From assembly GCF_003577475.1 (NCBI RefSeq), contig NZ_QPEP01000012.1:72155-136154 (forward strand): a stretch of 64,000 nt of DNA, written 5' to 3'. The stretch comes from Salinibius halmophilus (GTDB lineage: Bacteria; Pseudomonadota; Gammaproteobacteria; Pseudomonadales; Natronospirillaceae). The first letter of the stretch is position 1; every line of letters starts with the position of its first letter. This document shows, in pieces, positions 8,759-18,459 of the stretch. The notes beneath the pieces were generated by a model that saw nothing but the letters and a program-made list of their open reading frames with translations, had not been told where the DNA came from and did not search any database. The position numbers and the translations under genes were made by a program.

Positions 8759-10141
8759 TCAGAAGAATGTTAGGCCAACTTGGAAAAGGCGTTCTACATC
8801 GCGCAGGCGACGTTTGTTAATTACGAATAGAATGACATGGTCATCAGTTTCGACCACTAAGTCGTCATGGGCAATGAGTACCTGATTGTCCCGGACAATG
8901 GCGCCAATGGTTGTGCCACTAGGTAAATCAATTTCGTCTAAGCGGCGACCCACAACTTTCGATGAGCGCTTGTCGCCATGGGCAATGGCTTCAATGGCCT
9001 CGGCCGCCCCGCGGCGCAGCGAGTGCACGTTAACGATATCGCCACGGCGAACGTGGGTCAGCAGGCTACCTAGCGTTGCTTGGCTAGGCGAAATGGCAAT
9101 ATCAATTTCCCCACCCTGCACCAAATCAACGTAAGCTGGGTTGTTGATCAGGGTCATCACTTTGCGCGCGCCAAGGCGTTTGGCGAGCAATGATGACATA
9201 ATGTTGGCTTCGTCATCGTTGGTGACGGCAATGAACACATCGATATCTTCAACGTTTTCGGCAATCAGGAGCTCTTGGTCAGAAGAGTCGCCTTGTAGTA
9301 CCAGTACCCGCGACAATGACTCGGCCAACAAGTTTGCCCGGTCTTCATTGTGCTCAATCACTTTCACTGAGTGACGCCGCTCTAGCGTAGAGGCTAGGCG
9401 ATAGCCAATATTGCCGCCACCTGCGATCAGAATACGCTTGTATGGCGGTTCTTGCCTGCGCAATTCGTTGAGAATAACGCGTAGATCTTTGCGATCAGCA
9501 ATAAGGAAGACTTCGTCATCTTCTTCGATTACCGTATCAGCATGCGGTGTAATGGCGCGGTTTTTACGGTATACAGCAACCACACGCGTATCAATGTTAG
9601 GGATGAAAGAGCGCAGATAGCGAATTTCAGTGCCAACAAGCATGGAACCGGCAGATACGCGCACACCAACCATTTGCACCTGCCCTTCGGCGAAGTCGAG
9701 TACTTGCAACGCGCCAGGGGTCATAATGAGTCGATTGATATAATCGGTAACGAGCGCTTCAGGGCTAATCACCACATCAATTGGAAAAGCGCGGTTGTCA
9801 CCAACAAAGAGCTCGTTTTGGTAGCGCTGCAAGTTGGGTGTGCGAATGCGGGCGATTTTAGTTGGCGTGCGGTACAGCGTGTAGGCAATTTGGCAGGCGA
9901 CCATGTTCACTTCGTCAGAGTTGGTTACCGCAATGATCATATCTGCTTCATCTACACCTGCCTGTTGCAATACAGAGGGTAGCGAAGCACGACCAGCGGT
10001 CGTGCTGATATCAATGCGATCTTGCAGTTCGCGTAACCTGTGCTCATCAGTATCAACAAGGGTAATGTCATTCGCCTCACCCGCGAGCTCGGCGGCAAGG
10101 TTACTGCCGACTTGGCCGGCCCCTAAAATGACGATCTTCAT
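8759..10141 (-). CDS. trkA: TrkA, NAD-binding regulator of potassium uptake
   Basis: Peripheral regulatory subunit of the Trk potassium system. The 460 residues hold two tandem RCK units, each beginning with a Rossmann nucleotide-binding loop (ILGAGQVGSNLA at the N-terminus; ILIAGGGNIGYRLA near 233) and each followed by a TrkA_C module. The length matches E. coli TrkA (458). The ribosome binding site AAGGAAGG is strong. It sits between rsmB and trkH in an order common in gammaproteobacteria. Confidence 0.95.
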   Translation of the reverse strand: MKIVILGAGQVGSNLAAELAGEANDITLVDTDEHRLRELQDRIDISTTAGRASLPSVLQQAGVDEADMIIAVTNSDEVNMVACQIAYTLYRTPTKIARIRTPNLQRYQNELFVGDNRAFPIDVVISPEALVTDYINRLIMTPGALQVLDFAEGQVQMVGVRVSAGSMLVGTEIRYLRSFIPNIDTRVVAVYRKNRAITPHADTVIEEDDEVFLIADRKDLRVILNELRRQEPPYKRILIAGGGNIGYRLASTLERRHSVKVIEHNEDRANLLAESLSRVLVLQGDSSDQELLIAENVEDIDVFIAVTNDDEANIMSSLLAKRLGARKVMTLINNPAYVDLVQGGEIDIAISPSQATLGSLLTHVRRGDIVNVHSLRRGAAEAIEAIAHGDKRSSKVVGRRLDEIDLPSGTTIGAIVRDNQVLIAHDDLVVETDDHVILFVINKRRLRDVERLFQVGLTFF

Positions 10142-10161
10142 GTCGCCTTCCTTGTAGTTGG

Positions 10162-11442
10162 TTAACTGCTTTTTTGAATCAGCGCGTAATAGAAGCCATC
10201 TGGCCCATCAATGCTTGGTAGCTGTTGATAACCAAACTCGACAGGCATTGCAAAGTCCAGAGGCACTAACTTGGCATCAGGGTGTTCGGCGATGAACTTG
10301 CCCACTTGTTCGCTGTTTTCAGCTGGTAGTATGGAACAGGTGGCATAAAGCATCATACCGCCGGGGGCGAGTGTCTGCCACAACTGCTGTAATAACTTTG
10401 CTTGCGTTGCCACCAGTTGCTCAATGTCTTCTTCACGGCGCAATACCGTAATATCAGGATGGCGGCGGATGACCCCAGTACCTGAGCAAGGTGCGTCGAG
10501 TAAGATTCGGTCGAATGGCTTGTTGTCCCACCAGATATTTAGCTTTTCTGCCGGCGCAGCAACCAGCTCTGCTGTGCGTTGGCAACGATCCAAGTTTTGT
10601 TGCACGCGCTCTAGGCGCTGATCATCGATATCGAGCGCAAGTACTTCACTAGCACCACTTTCTAATAGGTGCAGTGTTTTGCCACCGGGGGCTGCACAAG
10701 CATCTAATGTGCGCTTTCCGTCAACTTGCAGTGCTGCAGCACAGCGTTGCGCAGCAGCGTCTTGTACCGAAGCCCAGCCTTGTTCAAAGTTTGGTAAGGC
10801 GGTTACTGGCACTGGATGGTCAAGCGTAATAGCGCTTTCTGCTATGTCGCTGGCTTGCGCACCGATGCCGTTATCGTCAAGCATCGCCAAATAGTCATCG
10901 CGGCTGACACGGCTTAAATCAACGCGGATGGTCATAGGCGCTTGTGCTTGCTGTGCGGCAAAAACAAAGCGCGCCTCTTTACCCCAGGCTTGGCGAATGG
11001 CATTGCCTAACCAATCTGGGCAGCTCGCTTGCCATTGTGGGTGGCCGCCAAGCTTTTTCATTATTGCTTCGCCTTCGCGCTGAAAGCGGCGCAGCACAGC
11101 GTTTACTAAGCCTGCACCCTTTTTCAGGTTGAGCTCGTGCGCTGCTTCAACGGTTTCATGGATGGCAGCGTGCGACGCTGTTTGCTCGTCGCGCATCTGG
11201 TACAAACCTACCATTAACACCGCTTTTAGTAGCACATCATCACGGTGAATGGGGCGAGTGCAAAGCTTGCGCAATAACATCTCGGATTGCCAGTATTGAC
11301 GTAGCGCACCATAGGTCAGGGCCTGCCAAAACGGTTTTTGATCACCCAAATAATTTGCTTGTCCGGCGATATCTGAAAGCGAACGGCCTTCACCAATTAC
11401 TTGCGCGATACTTTTGGCCGCAGCGGCCCTTACGTTGGTCAT
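10162..11442 (-). CDS. rsmB: 16S rRNA m5C967 methyltransferase RsmB
   Basis: Methylates C5 of cytosine 967 in 16S rRNA using S-adenosylmethionine. The N-terminal 140 residues are a NusB-like RNA-binding domain. The C-terminal part is the RsmB/NOP2 catalytic domain, with LDACAAPGGKTLHL for cofactor binding and the two characteristic cysteines in DAPCSGTG and YATCSILPAENSEQ. Its ATG overlaps the fmt stop by 4 bp, so it is translated with fmt and def. Confidence 0.95.
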   Translation of the reverse strand: MTNVRAAAAKSIAQVIGEGRSLSDIAGQANYLGDQKPFWQALTYGALRQYWQSEMLLRKLCTRPIHRDDVLLKAVLMVGLYQMRDEQTASHAAIHETVEAAHELNLKKGAGLVNAVLRRFQREGEAIMKKLGGHPQWQASCPDWLGNAIRQAWGKEARFVFAAQQAQAPMTIRVDLSRVSRDDYLAMLDDNGIGAQASDIAESAITLDHPVPVTALPNFEQGWASVQDAAAQRCAAALQVDGKRTLDACAAPGGKTLHLLESGASEVLALDIDDQRLERVQQNLDRCQRTAELVAAPAEKLNIWWDNKPFDRILLDAPCSGTGVIRRHPDITVLRREEDIEQLVATQAKLLQQLWQTLAPGGMMLYATCSILPAENSEQVGKFIAEHPDAKLVPLDFAMPVEFGYQQLPSIDGPDGFYYALIQKSS

Positions 11443-12386
11443 GAAAACTTCATTCCTAGTGCTAGCGGTGCATTATTGCTGTTGAGTAGGTCACGAACGG
11501 GCATAGCTTTTTTGCCTGGCAGCTGAACAACTTCAAGCGCTAGATGGCCCTCGCCGCATTGCACAATTGCCTGTGTTTTGTTGAGTTGTACGATATCACC
11601 AGGCTCACCCACCTGCTCACAGGTCACCACGCTGGCTTGCCAAACCCTTAGTACTTTGTCACCTAGGTTAGTATGGCAGACTGGCCAAGGGTTGAAAGCT
11701 CTTACTTGGTTGCTCAGTGCTGTCGCGGGGCGGGTGAAATCTAACTTGGCGGCGGCTTTATCTAGCTTATGCGCATAGGTTACACCCTCGCTAGACTGCG
11801 CCGTGGCGACCGCTTTGCCATCGGCGATATCGCTTAAGGCAGCAATAAGTGCGGTTTTGCCGCTGGCTAGCAAACGGTCGTGTAGTTCACCACCGGTTTC
11901 TTGCTCACCAATTTCGAAGCGCACCTCTCGTAGCACAGGGCCGGTGTCTAGCCCTGCCTCCATTTGCATGATGCCCACGCCTGTTTCGGTATCACCTGCT
12001 TCAATACAGCGCTGAATTGGTGCGGCACCACGCCAACGAGGCAGTAGCGAGGCGTGTACATTAATGCATCCCTTGGGGAATGCATCGAGCACGCTTTGCG
12101 GCAACAGTAATCCGTAGGCCACAACAACCATTATATCGGCTTGGTATTGCTTGAGGGTTGCTAGCTCATCTTCACCCTTTAGCGATGTTGGCTGATGTAC
12201 AGGAATATCATGCGCTGCCGCTAACGCCTTTACCGGTGTTGGGGTGAGCTTTTTGCCTCGCCCAGCTGGTCGGTCGGGTTGGGTATACACAGCTACCACA
12301 TTGATATTGGCATCCAACAAGGCTTGTAGGTGGCCGGCTGCGAACTCAGGTGCACCGGCGAATATAACATTTAATGGTGAACTCAT
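11439..12386 (-). CDS. fmt: methionyl-tRNA formyltransferase
   Basis: Transfers a formyl group from 10-formyltetrahydrofolate to initiator methionyl-tRNA. The 315 residues begin with the formyltransferase fold ([14 protein letters not shown]), carry the catalytic [16 protein letters not shown] segment and the downstream [15 protein letters not shown] motif, and end in the Fmt C-terminal OB-like domain. It overlaps both def (upstream) and rsmB (downstream) by 4 bp. Confidence 0.96.
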   Translation of the reverse strand: MSSPLNVIFAGAPEFAAGHLQALLDANINVVAVYTQPDRPAGRGKKLTPTPVKALAAAHDIPVHQPTSLKGEDELATLKQYQADIMVVVAYGLLLPQSVLDAFPKGCINVHASLLPRWRGAAPIQRCIEAGDTETGVGIMQMEAGLDTGPVLREVRFEIGEQETGGELHDRLLASGKTALIAALSDIADGKAVATAQSSEGVTYAHKLDKAAAKLDFTRPATALSNQVRAFNPWPVCHTNLGDKVLRVWQASVVTCEQVGEPGDIVQLNKTQAIVQCGEGHLALEVVQLPGKKAMPVRDLLNSNNAPLALGMKFS

Positions 12387-12895
12387 GCTTGGCGTTTCTG
12401 TGCTCGGTGCATTTTTTCCATCTTGCTCTTAATGCGATTGCGCTTCAAACCCGACAAATAATCAACAAATAGCTTGCCCGCTAGGTGATCACACTCGTGC
12501 TGCACACAAACGGCTAGCAAACCGTCGCATTCCATCTCGTATTCTTCGCCATCAGCGTTTAACGCTTTTAGCTTAATCCGGTCGACTCGATCGACTTCTT
12601 CATAGAATGTAGGAACAGAAAGGCAACCCTCTTGCCATTTAATTTTCTCGCCAATTTCTTCAAACTCTGGGTTAATTAACACTAAAGGCTGATCGCGTGT
12701 CTCAGAAACGTCGATGACGATCACTCTTTCGTGTACATTAACCTGTGTCGCTGCCAGACCTACGCCATCCGACTCGTACATGGTTTCCAACATGTCTTCG
12801 GTCAGCTTGCGAATTCGGTCATCGACTTTTTCGACAGGCTTTGCGACAGTTCGTAAACGGGGATCAGGAAATTCTAGTATCTCGAGTTTGGCCAC
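12383..12895 (-). CDS. def: peptide deformylase
   Basis: Removes the N-formyl group from nascent proteins. The 170-residue protein has the three deformylase motifs: [16 protein letters not shown] (metal-binding Cys) and [11 protein letters not shown] (two metal-binding His and the catalytic Glu). Motif 3 has Cys where Ile, Leu or Phe is usual. First gene of the def-fmt-rsmB-trkA-trkH run, divergent from the LysM gene. Confidence 0.96.
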   Translation of the reverse strand: MAKLEILEFPDPRLRTVAKPVEKVDDRIRKLTEDMLETMYESDGVGLAATQVNVHERVIVIDVSETRDQPLVLINPEFEEIGEKIKWQEGCLSVPTFYEEVDRVDRIKLKALNADGEEYEMECDGLLAVCVQHECDHLAGKLFVDYLSGLKRNRIKSKMEKMHRAQKRQA

Positions 12896-13002
12896 TTTTA
12901 ATTCTCCTACCGCTTTTTACTAGCGGGGTTGCGTTAACTGTGTCTAGGCTGCAATTATACGGAACCTTGACCAGACATTCATGCGTGACGAGGATGCTCA
13001 GC

Positions 13003-14076
13003 ATGTTTATACGTATAAAAATGTTGCTGGCAGCAGTATTTGTTGCCTCAGTTGCCATGGCGGACACTGTTCGCCTTAGTCCAGATGCGCCAGAACGCTA
13101 CGTGGTAGTGAAAGGCGATACACTGTGGGATATCTCGGGAATGTTTCTCGAAAATCCTTGGCAGTGGCCAGAAATATGGGCGCTTAACCAACAAATTGAA
13201 AATCCGCACCTGATCTACCCAGGTGATGAGCTAGCGCTCGTGTGGATTGAAGGCCAACAACGCATTACCACCATTCGCCGTGGTGAAGCAGGCAATACAA
13301 TACGCCTGCGCCCAGGGCAAGGTAGTGATGATGGTACGGTGCAATTGCAGCCATCGGTTCGTGTTGAGCCGATTGAAAACGCTATTCCTTCTATTGAGCG
13401 CCAAAAGATCCAGGCGTTTTTGAAGGGCAACCGCATTATCGATCCCGGCATTATGGCGCGCGCTGGTTATGTGATCTCAGGTGATGAAGGTCGATCTTTG
13501 CTCGGTGAGGGCGATCGCATGTACGCCCGAGGTCTGTGGGACAACGATAACCCGACCTACGAAGTGTTCCGTCCTGGTAGGGTAATTGTGGATGTTGAAA
13601 CTGGTGAAGTGCTCGGCTTTGAAGCCGTTGCACTAGGCGAAGCTTCACTAGAGCGCGTGCAAGGCCCTATTGGTACCTTTGATATTCAGCGTTCGTTTGA
13701 AAATATTGGTCCAGATGATCGTTTGTTGGCCTTACCGCCAGAGCGCTTGCAGCCAGTATTTTTCCCTTCAGCACCGGTTAGTCGTATTGAAGGTCGCGTG
13801 GTGCATGTGCCAAATGGCGTTGAGTACGCCGGTCAATTTGATGTCATTATGATTAACCGAGGCGAAGCCGATGGCCTTGAGCCAGGTAACGTTATGCAAC
13901 TTTGGCGACGAGGGGCAGAAGTACGCGATCCACGCACTGGCGACAAAATGCGCTTGCCAGGTGAAGCGGCTGGCACCGGCATGATTTTCCGAACCTTTGA
14001 AAAGCTAAGCTACATGATCATCATGGAAGCAGAATCTCCAATCAAACTGGGTGATGCTGTAAGCGACCCGCGTTAA
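13003..14076 (+). CDS. exported LysM-domain protein
   Basis: A 357-residue exported protein. A signal peptide (MFIRIKMLLAAVFVASVAMA) is followed by one LysM domain (about 32-80: YVVVKGDTLWDISGMFL...NPHLIYPGDEL) that likely binds peptidoglycan, then a long C-terminal region without a recognised domain. The start at 13003 is preferred to the ATG at 12994 because GACGAGG lies about 9 bp upstream of it. It lies next to dprA and divergent from def, as the corresponding LysM gene does in Pseudomonas. A clear terminator follows. Confidence 0.88.
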   Translation: MFIRIKMLLAAVFVASVAMADTVRLSPDAPERYVVVKGDTLWDISGMFLENPWQWPEIWALNQQIENPHLIYPGDELALVWIEGQQRITTIRRGEAGNTIRLRPGQGSDDGTVQLQPSVRVEPIENAIPSIERQKIQAFLKGNRIIDPGIMARAGYVISGDEGRSLLGEGDRMYARGLWDNDNPTYEVFRPGRVIVDVETGEVLGFEAVALGEASLERVQGPIGTFDIQRSFENIGPDDRLLALPPERLQPVFFPSAPVSRIEGRVVHVPNGVEYAGQFDVIMINRGEADGLEPGNVMQLWRRGAEVRDPRTGDKMRLPGEAAGTGMIFRTFEKLSYMIIMEAESPIKLGDAVSDPR

Positions 14077-14103
14077 GCACATTTGAGATTGTTGACTAAA
14101 CTA

Positions 14104-14134
14104 AACCCACTGCCAACGCAGTGGGTTTTTTTTT
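14104..14134 (+). terminator. intrinsic terminator after the LysM gene
   Basis: Ten-base-pair stem AACCCACTGC / GCAGTGGGTT with a CAAC loop, followed by a run of T. It separates the LysM gene from dprA. Confidence 0.92.
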
Positions 14135-14152
14135 GCTAGTTTAGGAGGTCTC

Positions 14153-15193
14153 ATGGATGAGCAATTGGTTGTACTGCAATGGATGCAACAGGGAATTAGT
14201 CGCCGCCTGTTAGGGCGTGCAATCAAACACTTTGGCTCTATTAGTAACTTGCTCGCTCACCCCGTCGATGCATTGCAGCCGTTTTTTCCGCAAGCAAGTG
14301 AACGCCTGCAGGTTCATCAGCTTCACCAAGATGTCTCGGCGCTGCAACAGAAACTAAAAGCGCTCGCCATTACCGTGATTTTCCCTGGTCATAAGGCTTG
14401 GCCCGAACGACTTGGTCATCTCTATGATCCACCAGCTTGGCTGTTGTGCCGCGGTAATGTTGACCTGCTGCAGTCGGATCAGCTAGCCATTGTTGGCAGT
14501 CGCCGAGCTACCCCGGCTGGCCTTAGGTTTACCGAATCATTAGCAAAAAGTGTGGCTGAAACAGACTGGGTGGTAACCAGCGGATTAGCGCTTGGCATCG
14601 ACGCCGCGGCACATCAGGGCGAAGTGTCAAACACAATTGCCGTGCTTGGTAATGGCATTGATAAACCCTACCCGGCTCGCAATAAGGGGTTGTATCAGCA
14701 AATAGTTGAAAACGGTGGCTTAGTTGTATCTGAGGCTTTGTTGGGCGAATCACCGCAACCTTGGCATTTTCCTGCTCGCAACCGAATCATAGCTGCTCTG
14801 AGCAAAAAACTCTTGGTGGTGGAAGCCGCGGTTAAGTCTGGCTCATTAATTACAGCCGAAATTGCTTTAGATTTAGGACGCGAAGTCTATGCGGTGCCAG
14901 GCGGGGTTTATGCGCCGGCTAGTGCTGGCTGTTTAGCACTGCTAAAGCAAGGTGCAGAAATGGTGACAACAGTAGAAGATTTGGATATTCCAGCGAAAAT
15001 GAGAGTTGACGCAGTGACGTCATTAAACGAAATAGAAGCTCGGGTTGTGAATGCTATTGCGGCGATGCCAATGACGGAAAATAAATTAGCTATTTGTTTA
15101 AATATTCCGCTAAATGAACTGTCTAATATTTTATTATCTCTAGAATTATCCGGGCGCATTGTTCATGCGCCCGGTGGTTATCATATTAGATGA
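14153..15193 (+). CDS. dprA: DNA processing protein DprA
   Basis: Binds incoming single-stranded DNA and loads RecA during natural transformation. The 346-residue protein has the DprA Rossmann-like core (LAIVGSRRATPAGL, TSGLALGIDAAAH, AVLGNGIDKPYPARN, HFPARNRIIAAL, VYAVPGG) and a C-terminal winged-helix domain (about 285-345). Its AGGAGGT ribosome binding site is close to ideal. Natural transformation is a plausible trait alongside chitin use and pilus genes, but no competence regulator is present here. Confidence 0.94.
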   Translation: MDEQLVVLQWMQQGISRRLLGRAIKHFGSISNLLAHPVDALQPFFPQASERLQVHQLHQDVSALQQKLKALAITVIFPGHKAWPERLGHLYDPPAWLLCRGNVDLLQSDQLAIVGSRRATPAGLRFTESLAKSVAETDWVVTSGLALGIDAAAHQGEVSNTIAVLGNGIDKPYPARNKGLYQQIVENGGLVVSEALLGESPQPWHFPARNRIIAALSKKLLVVEAAVKSGSLITAEIALDLGREVYAVPGGVYAPASAGCLALLKQGAEMVTTVEDLDIPAKMRVDAVTSLNEIEARVVNAIAAMPMTENKLAICLNIPLNELSNILLSLELSGRIVHAPGGYHIR

Positions 15194-15195
15194 TA

Positions 15196-15696
15196 TTATT
15201 CTGGAAGAATTACAGTGTCGATCACGTGGATAACGCCGTTTGAGGCCATAATATCTGTCGCTGTAATATTGGCACCATTAATAGTCGCGCCACTATCATC
15301 TAGCGTTACAACTACTGAATCGCCTTGCACGGTTGGTGCTGTATTCGCGCCACGCTCAAGCATGTCTGAAGTGATTTTGCTTGGTACAACATGGTAAGTC
15401 AGGATTGCAACTAATTGGTCACGATTTTCCGGCTCTAACAGAGACTCTACAGTGCCTGCAGGGAGTTTAGCGAAGGCTTCATCTGTTGGGGCAAAAACGG
15501 TTAAGCCCTTGGTGTTGGCTAGCGTGTCTACCAACCCTGCAGCTTGAACGGCTGCTACAAGCGTTGAAAAACTGCCTGCTTCAACTGCTGTTTCAACAAT
15601 ATTTTTACCTTTCATTCCATGGTCGTGTGCCATAGAAAAAGTTGCCGCTAGGGTTAATGCTAGCATAGCAGCCAGCTTGCCAAATAATGCTTTCAT
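15196..15696 (-). CDS. secreted fasciclin (FAS1) domain protein
   Basis: A 166-residue exported protein with a signal peptide ending near FSMAHDHG and a single FAS1 domain. The hallmark H1 stretch [15 protein letters not shown], the YH motif in LTYHVVP and the H2 stretch [13 protein letters not shown] are present. Such proteins are linked to adhesion. The ATG at 15696 is chosen over longer in-frame starts because AGAGGAAC lies in front and it places the signal peptide at the N-terminus. The stop is only 3 bp from the convergent dprA stop. Confidence 0.9.
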   Translation of the reverse strand: MKALFGKLAAMLALTLAATFSMAHDHGMKGKNIVETAVEAGSFSTLVAAVQAAGLVDTLANTKGLTVFAPTDEAFAKLPAGTVESLLEPENRDQLVAILTYHVVPSKITSDMLERGANTAPTVQGDSVVVTLDDSGATINGANITATDIMASNGVIHVIDTVILPE

Positions 15697-16035
15697 GATG
15701 TGTTCCTCTATATAGCTCTTGTGAGTGTGTACTCTAATTCTTGCTTTTAAATAGGAGCTATTGCTCCCTGTATAGTTAACACGTGTTGATGGCGATAAAG
15801 CCGTCTTGCTAGCCACAGTACATACGCCGATGTATTTGGTTGGATCAAAATGGGTTGAATTATTTTTTCTTATGAGTAGGTAATGTTTCTTGTAATCGGC
15901 TTGTTGCGTATATTTTTCGGAAGATTACCAGTAGGTAACCATAGGGGCTTCTAGAAAAAAAGCACCCGCACGTGGCGGGTGTAAACTGCTGCGAAGCTAG
16001 GGTGTTGGACTCCTAAGTTGAACGCTGCATTTAAA
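15697..16035. other. intergenic region upstream of the fasciclin gene
   Basis: No gene seen. It holds the fasciclin leader, a small hairpin at 15753-15769 (AGGAGC/GCTCCC arms), a perfect 10-bp palindrome AACACGTGTT at 15778-15787 that could be an operator, and the terminator of the minus-strand ABC operon at 15954-15982. Confidence 0.5.
15954..15982 (-). terminator. intrinsic terminator of the GntR/ABC operon
   Basis: On the minus strand, stem CACCCGC / GCGGGTG followed by a T run, just downstream of the ABC permease gene. Confidence 0.85.
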
Positions 16036-16923
16036 CTAAACGGTTTCGCTGCGCTGGCGTAATTTCAAAGCTGAAAATGCTAGGCCAGTAGCCACAAGTG
16101 AGCCAACCAGCTGTTGCCAGTTCAGCAAAAATTGCCAATGCAGTGCAGGAAAGGCGACTACTTCTAAATCATCGCCACTACCCATTTCAAACTGCTCAAG
16201 AAAGAACCGGCCAAGATAGCTAATGACGCTGTCGAAAAATGTTGCAATGCCAAGGTTAATGTTCATCGCGTGGCTGATGCCCCAAATAATGCTTAGCACA
16301 ACGAAGGGGGCTGCCGCATAAATGATTGGTAGGCGTTTTGCCAAAGCGGAGGCACACATCAGATAGATCCAAACCGGCATCAACCAGATGGCAATTGGCA
16401 CAATTGCCACGAGCACCTTGATTGGTTCAATGATCCAGGCAAAGGTTAATAAGCCATCTACTTTGTCGCCCATCAAAATGGCGCCTAAAATCAGCGAAGC
16501 GATGGCTACCACTACTGCGCTGGCAAAATAGAATAGCGGTAAGACGAGGCTGCCATATAAGAACTTACTGGTAATGGTTTGCCACTCTGCCACCGGTAAT
16601 GAACGCCAAAAGATGATCGATTGATCTTTACGGTCGTCGTATAGAGAGCCCAAAAAGTAAGCGCTCTGTACCAGGATAACCGTCATAAACGCTAAGGCTG
16701 CCATAACATGGCAGACCACGGATATGACAGCGTTGGCGCCAATAAATGTGCCGTCTGCAAGCTCTTCGCCAAAGCTTATTTCACCGCTGCCAGAGGCCAC
16801 GCCATAGATCGCTAGAATGGCAAAGCTTACAAATGCGATGACCGAAAAAACGACCGGAAACCAAAAGGTGCTGACCTTATGCTCCATGTACTCGCGTTTC
16901 ATTAAGGTGATTAGCGTTTTCAT
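16036..16923 (-). CDS. ABC-2-type transporter permease
   Basis: A 295-residue inner-membrane protein with about six hydrophobic segments and the layout of an ABC-2 permease: a short N-terminal cytoplasmic start (MKTLITLMKREYMEHK), then paired helices. The start overlaps the end of the ATPase gene by 4 bp (ATGA). With the ATPase and the GntR regulator it resembles YtrA-type cell-envelope stress transporters. Substrate unknown. Confidence 0.85.
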   Translation of the reverse strand: MKTLITLMKREYMEHKVSTFWFPVVFSVIAFVSFAILAIYGVASGSGEISFGEELADGTFIGANAVISVVCHVMAALAFMTVILVQSAYFLGSLYDDRKDQSIIFWRSLPVAEWQTITSKFLYGSLVLPLFYFASAVVVAIASLILGAILMGDKVDGLLTFAWIIEPIKVLVAIVPIAIWLMPVWIYLMCASALAKRLPIIYAAAPFVVLSIIWGISHAMNINLGIATFFDSVISYLGRFFLEQFEMGSGDDLEVVAFPALHWQFLLNWQQLVGSLVATGLAFSALKLRQRSETV

Positions 16924-17768
16924 GCGGCATCCTCCATTAGCGCAACAAAAATATCGCTTAGTTTGGCTTGCTGAGGGTGACCAAAAGCAGACAGTTCTGT
17001 GCGACTGACACCATCGAACATCAGTGTTGTGCGGCCCATAAAACTCTCGCGTGCGATGGGATTAAATTGTTCAAGCTCACCAGCCACTGAATCACTTACC
17101 GTTAGCTGTTGATAGCGATCAGCGATCTCATCCATTGGGTTATGGTTGATGATTTTGCCTTGCTTAATGAAGGCTACATGGGTGAGCACTTGCTCCACTT
17201 CATCTATTTGATGGGTGGTGATGATGATGGCTTTGTCTTCGCCGTAACAATGTGCCATTAGGTCACTTAAGAAGCGCTTTCGCGTAGTAATATCTAAACC
17301 AAGCGTTGGCTCATCTAATATTAATACTTTGGCATCAATGGCCATAATTAGCGCGAGGTGCAGCTGGGCCTTCATGCCCTTAGATAGCGCTTTGACCTTT
17401 GCCTTGTGTTTTATATCTGTACGGCTTAGGAGTTCTGTGGCAACGCTGACATCAAACCTAGGGTGTAGCTGTTGCATCAATACTAGGGAATCAGCGACGC
17501 GCATCCAACGTGGCAACACCGCGATATCTGCAATGTATGCCACGTGTTCGAGCATTTTTTCACGCTCTCGGCTTGGATTTTTGCCTAGTACCTGAATGTC
17601 GCCTTGGTAATTGGTCAAACCTAAAATGGCCTGTAACAGGGTTGATTTGCCTGCTCCGTTTGGGCCAACAAGTCCCAATACCTGGCCAGCATCAAGCGTT
17701 AAATCAACGTTGTGCAATACTTGCTGTTGGTCGTAGGCTTTGACCACATTGGTGGCTTGAATATACAT
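16920..17768 (-). CDS. ABC transporter ATP-binding protein
   Basis: The 282-residue ATPase partner of the downstream permease. Walker A is GPNGAGKST, Walker B is VLILDEPTLGLD, and the switch His is in ITTHQIDEVE. The signature loop is degenerate (LSKGMKAQLHLAL instead of LSGGQ), which is common in ABC-2 exporters. The start at 17768 is chosen because AGGAGG lies directly upstream; an in-frame extension to 17801 would overlap the regulator gene. Confidence 0.92.
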   Translation of the reverse strand: MYIQATNVVKAYDQQQVLHNVDLTLDAGQVLGLVGPNGAGKSTLLQAILGLTNYQGDIQVLGKNPSREREKMLEHVAYIADIAVLPRWMRVADSLVLMQQLHPRFDVSVATELLSRTDIKHKAKVKALSKGMKAQLHLALIMAIDAKVLILDEPTLGLDITTRKRFLSDLMAHCYGEDKAIIITTHQIDEVEQVLTHVAFIKQGKIINHNPMDEIADRYQQLTVSDSVAGELEQFNPIARESFMGRTTLMFDGVSRTELSAFGHPQQAKLSDIFVALMEDAA

Positions 17769-17769
17769 T

Positions 17770-18129
17770 TCAGTCCTCCTTAACTTTTGCCAAGAGCTCA
17801 TTGGTGTCTAGACCAAGGCGTTTTATCTGCTTAACAATCGCCGGCCATTCTTGAGTTAAAAAGCGCTGGCGCTCTTCGTTTAATAGTTGATCTTGTGCAC
17901 CTGGAATCACGAACATGCCTTTGCCTCGCTGTTTTTCTACCAACTGTGCTTCAACCAAAAGTTGATAAGCCTTGGAAATGGTTAATGGGTTTAATTGCCA
18001 TGCGCTGGCTACTTGCCGAACCGAGGGCAGCGCATCACCTTCTTTGAGGTCGCCATCTAAAATTCTGCGAATCACGTCATCACGAATCTGCAGATAGATG
18101 GGCGTGCCTTCTTGCCAATTTGGTTGCAT
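17770..18129 (-). CDS. GntR-family regulator, YtrA subfamily
   Basis: A 119-residue repressor-like protein with an N-terminal winged helix (LPSVRQVASAWQLNPLTISK) and only a short helical tail, which is the YtrA subfamily layout. It is followed 1 bp later by the ABC ATPase start, so it probably autoregulates the transporter operon. The inducer cannot be inferred. Confidence 0.9.
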   Translation of the reverse strand: MQPNWQEGTPIYLQIRDDVIRRILDGDLKEGDALPSVRQVASAWQLNPLTISKAYQLLVEAQLVEKQRGKGMFVIPGAQDQLLNEERQRFLTQEWPAIVKQIKRLGLDTNELLAKVKED

Positions 18130-18138
18130 AGCGCCTCC

Positions 18139-18282
18139 TTAAATTAGGGTGCTAAACCAAGCCCCAATGCCAAAGTCGACGCCGACCAATTTACCCATTA
18201 ACAAAATCGCCACCGCTGGAATCAATGGCAGTGCAACATTGGTTAACAACTCTGATTGGTTAATAGATTGATTGGCTTCCAT
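18139..18282 (-). CDS. 47-residue single-helix membrane peptide
   Basis: A very small protein (MEANQSINQSELL...) with one strongly hydrophobic segment (about residues 13-30) and an amphipathic tail. ATG 18282 has a good AGAGG ribosome binding site, and the coding frame ends 9 bp before the GntR gene, so it looks like the first gene of the transporter operon. No family recognised; it could be a transporter accessory peptide, which is a guess from position. Confidence 0.55.
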   Translation of the reverse strand: MEANQSINQSELLTNVALPLIPAVAILLMGKLVGVDFGIGAWFSTLI

Positions 18283-18459
18283 CGTCTTTTCCTCTATTGG
18301 GTGACTTGGTGTGTTGGTGAACTGTAACACTAGTTATGTAGAACGCCAGATAAATGATTAAGTTTTATTCAGTTTCGCTTCATTTTCTTCTGGTCAGTCG
18401 CCGCCAATCATTGATTCGGGTACACTTGCGCTAGATGATTTTTTGATGCGGGAGTTGCT

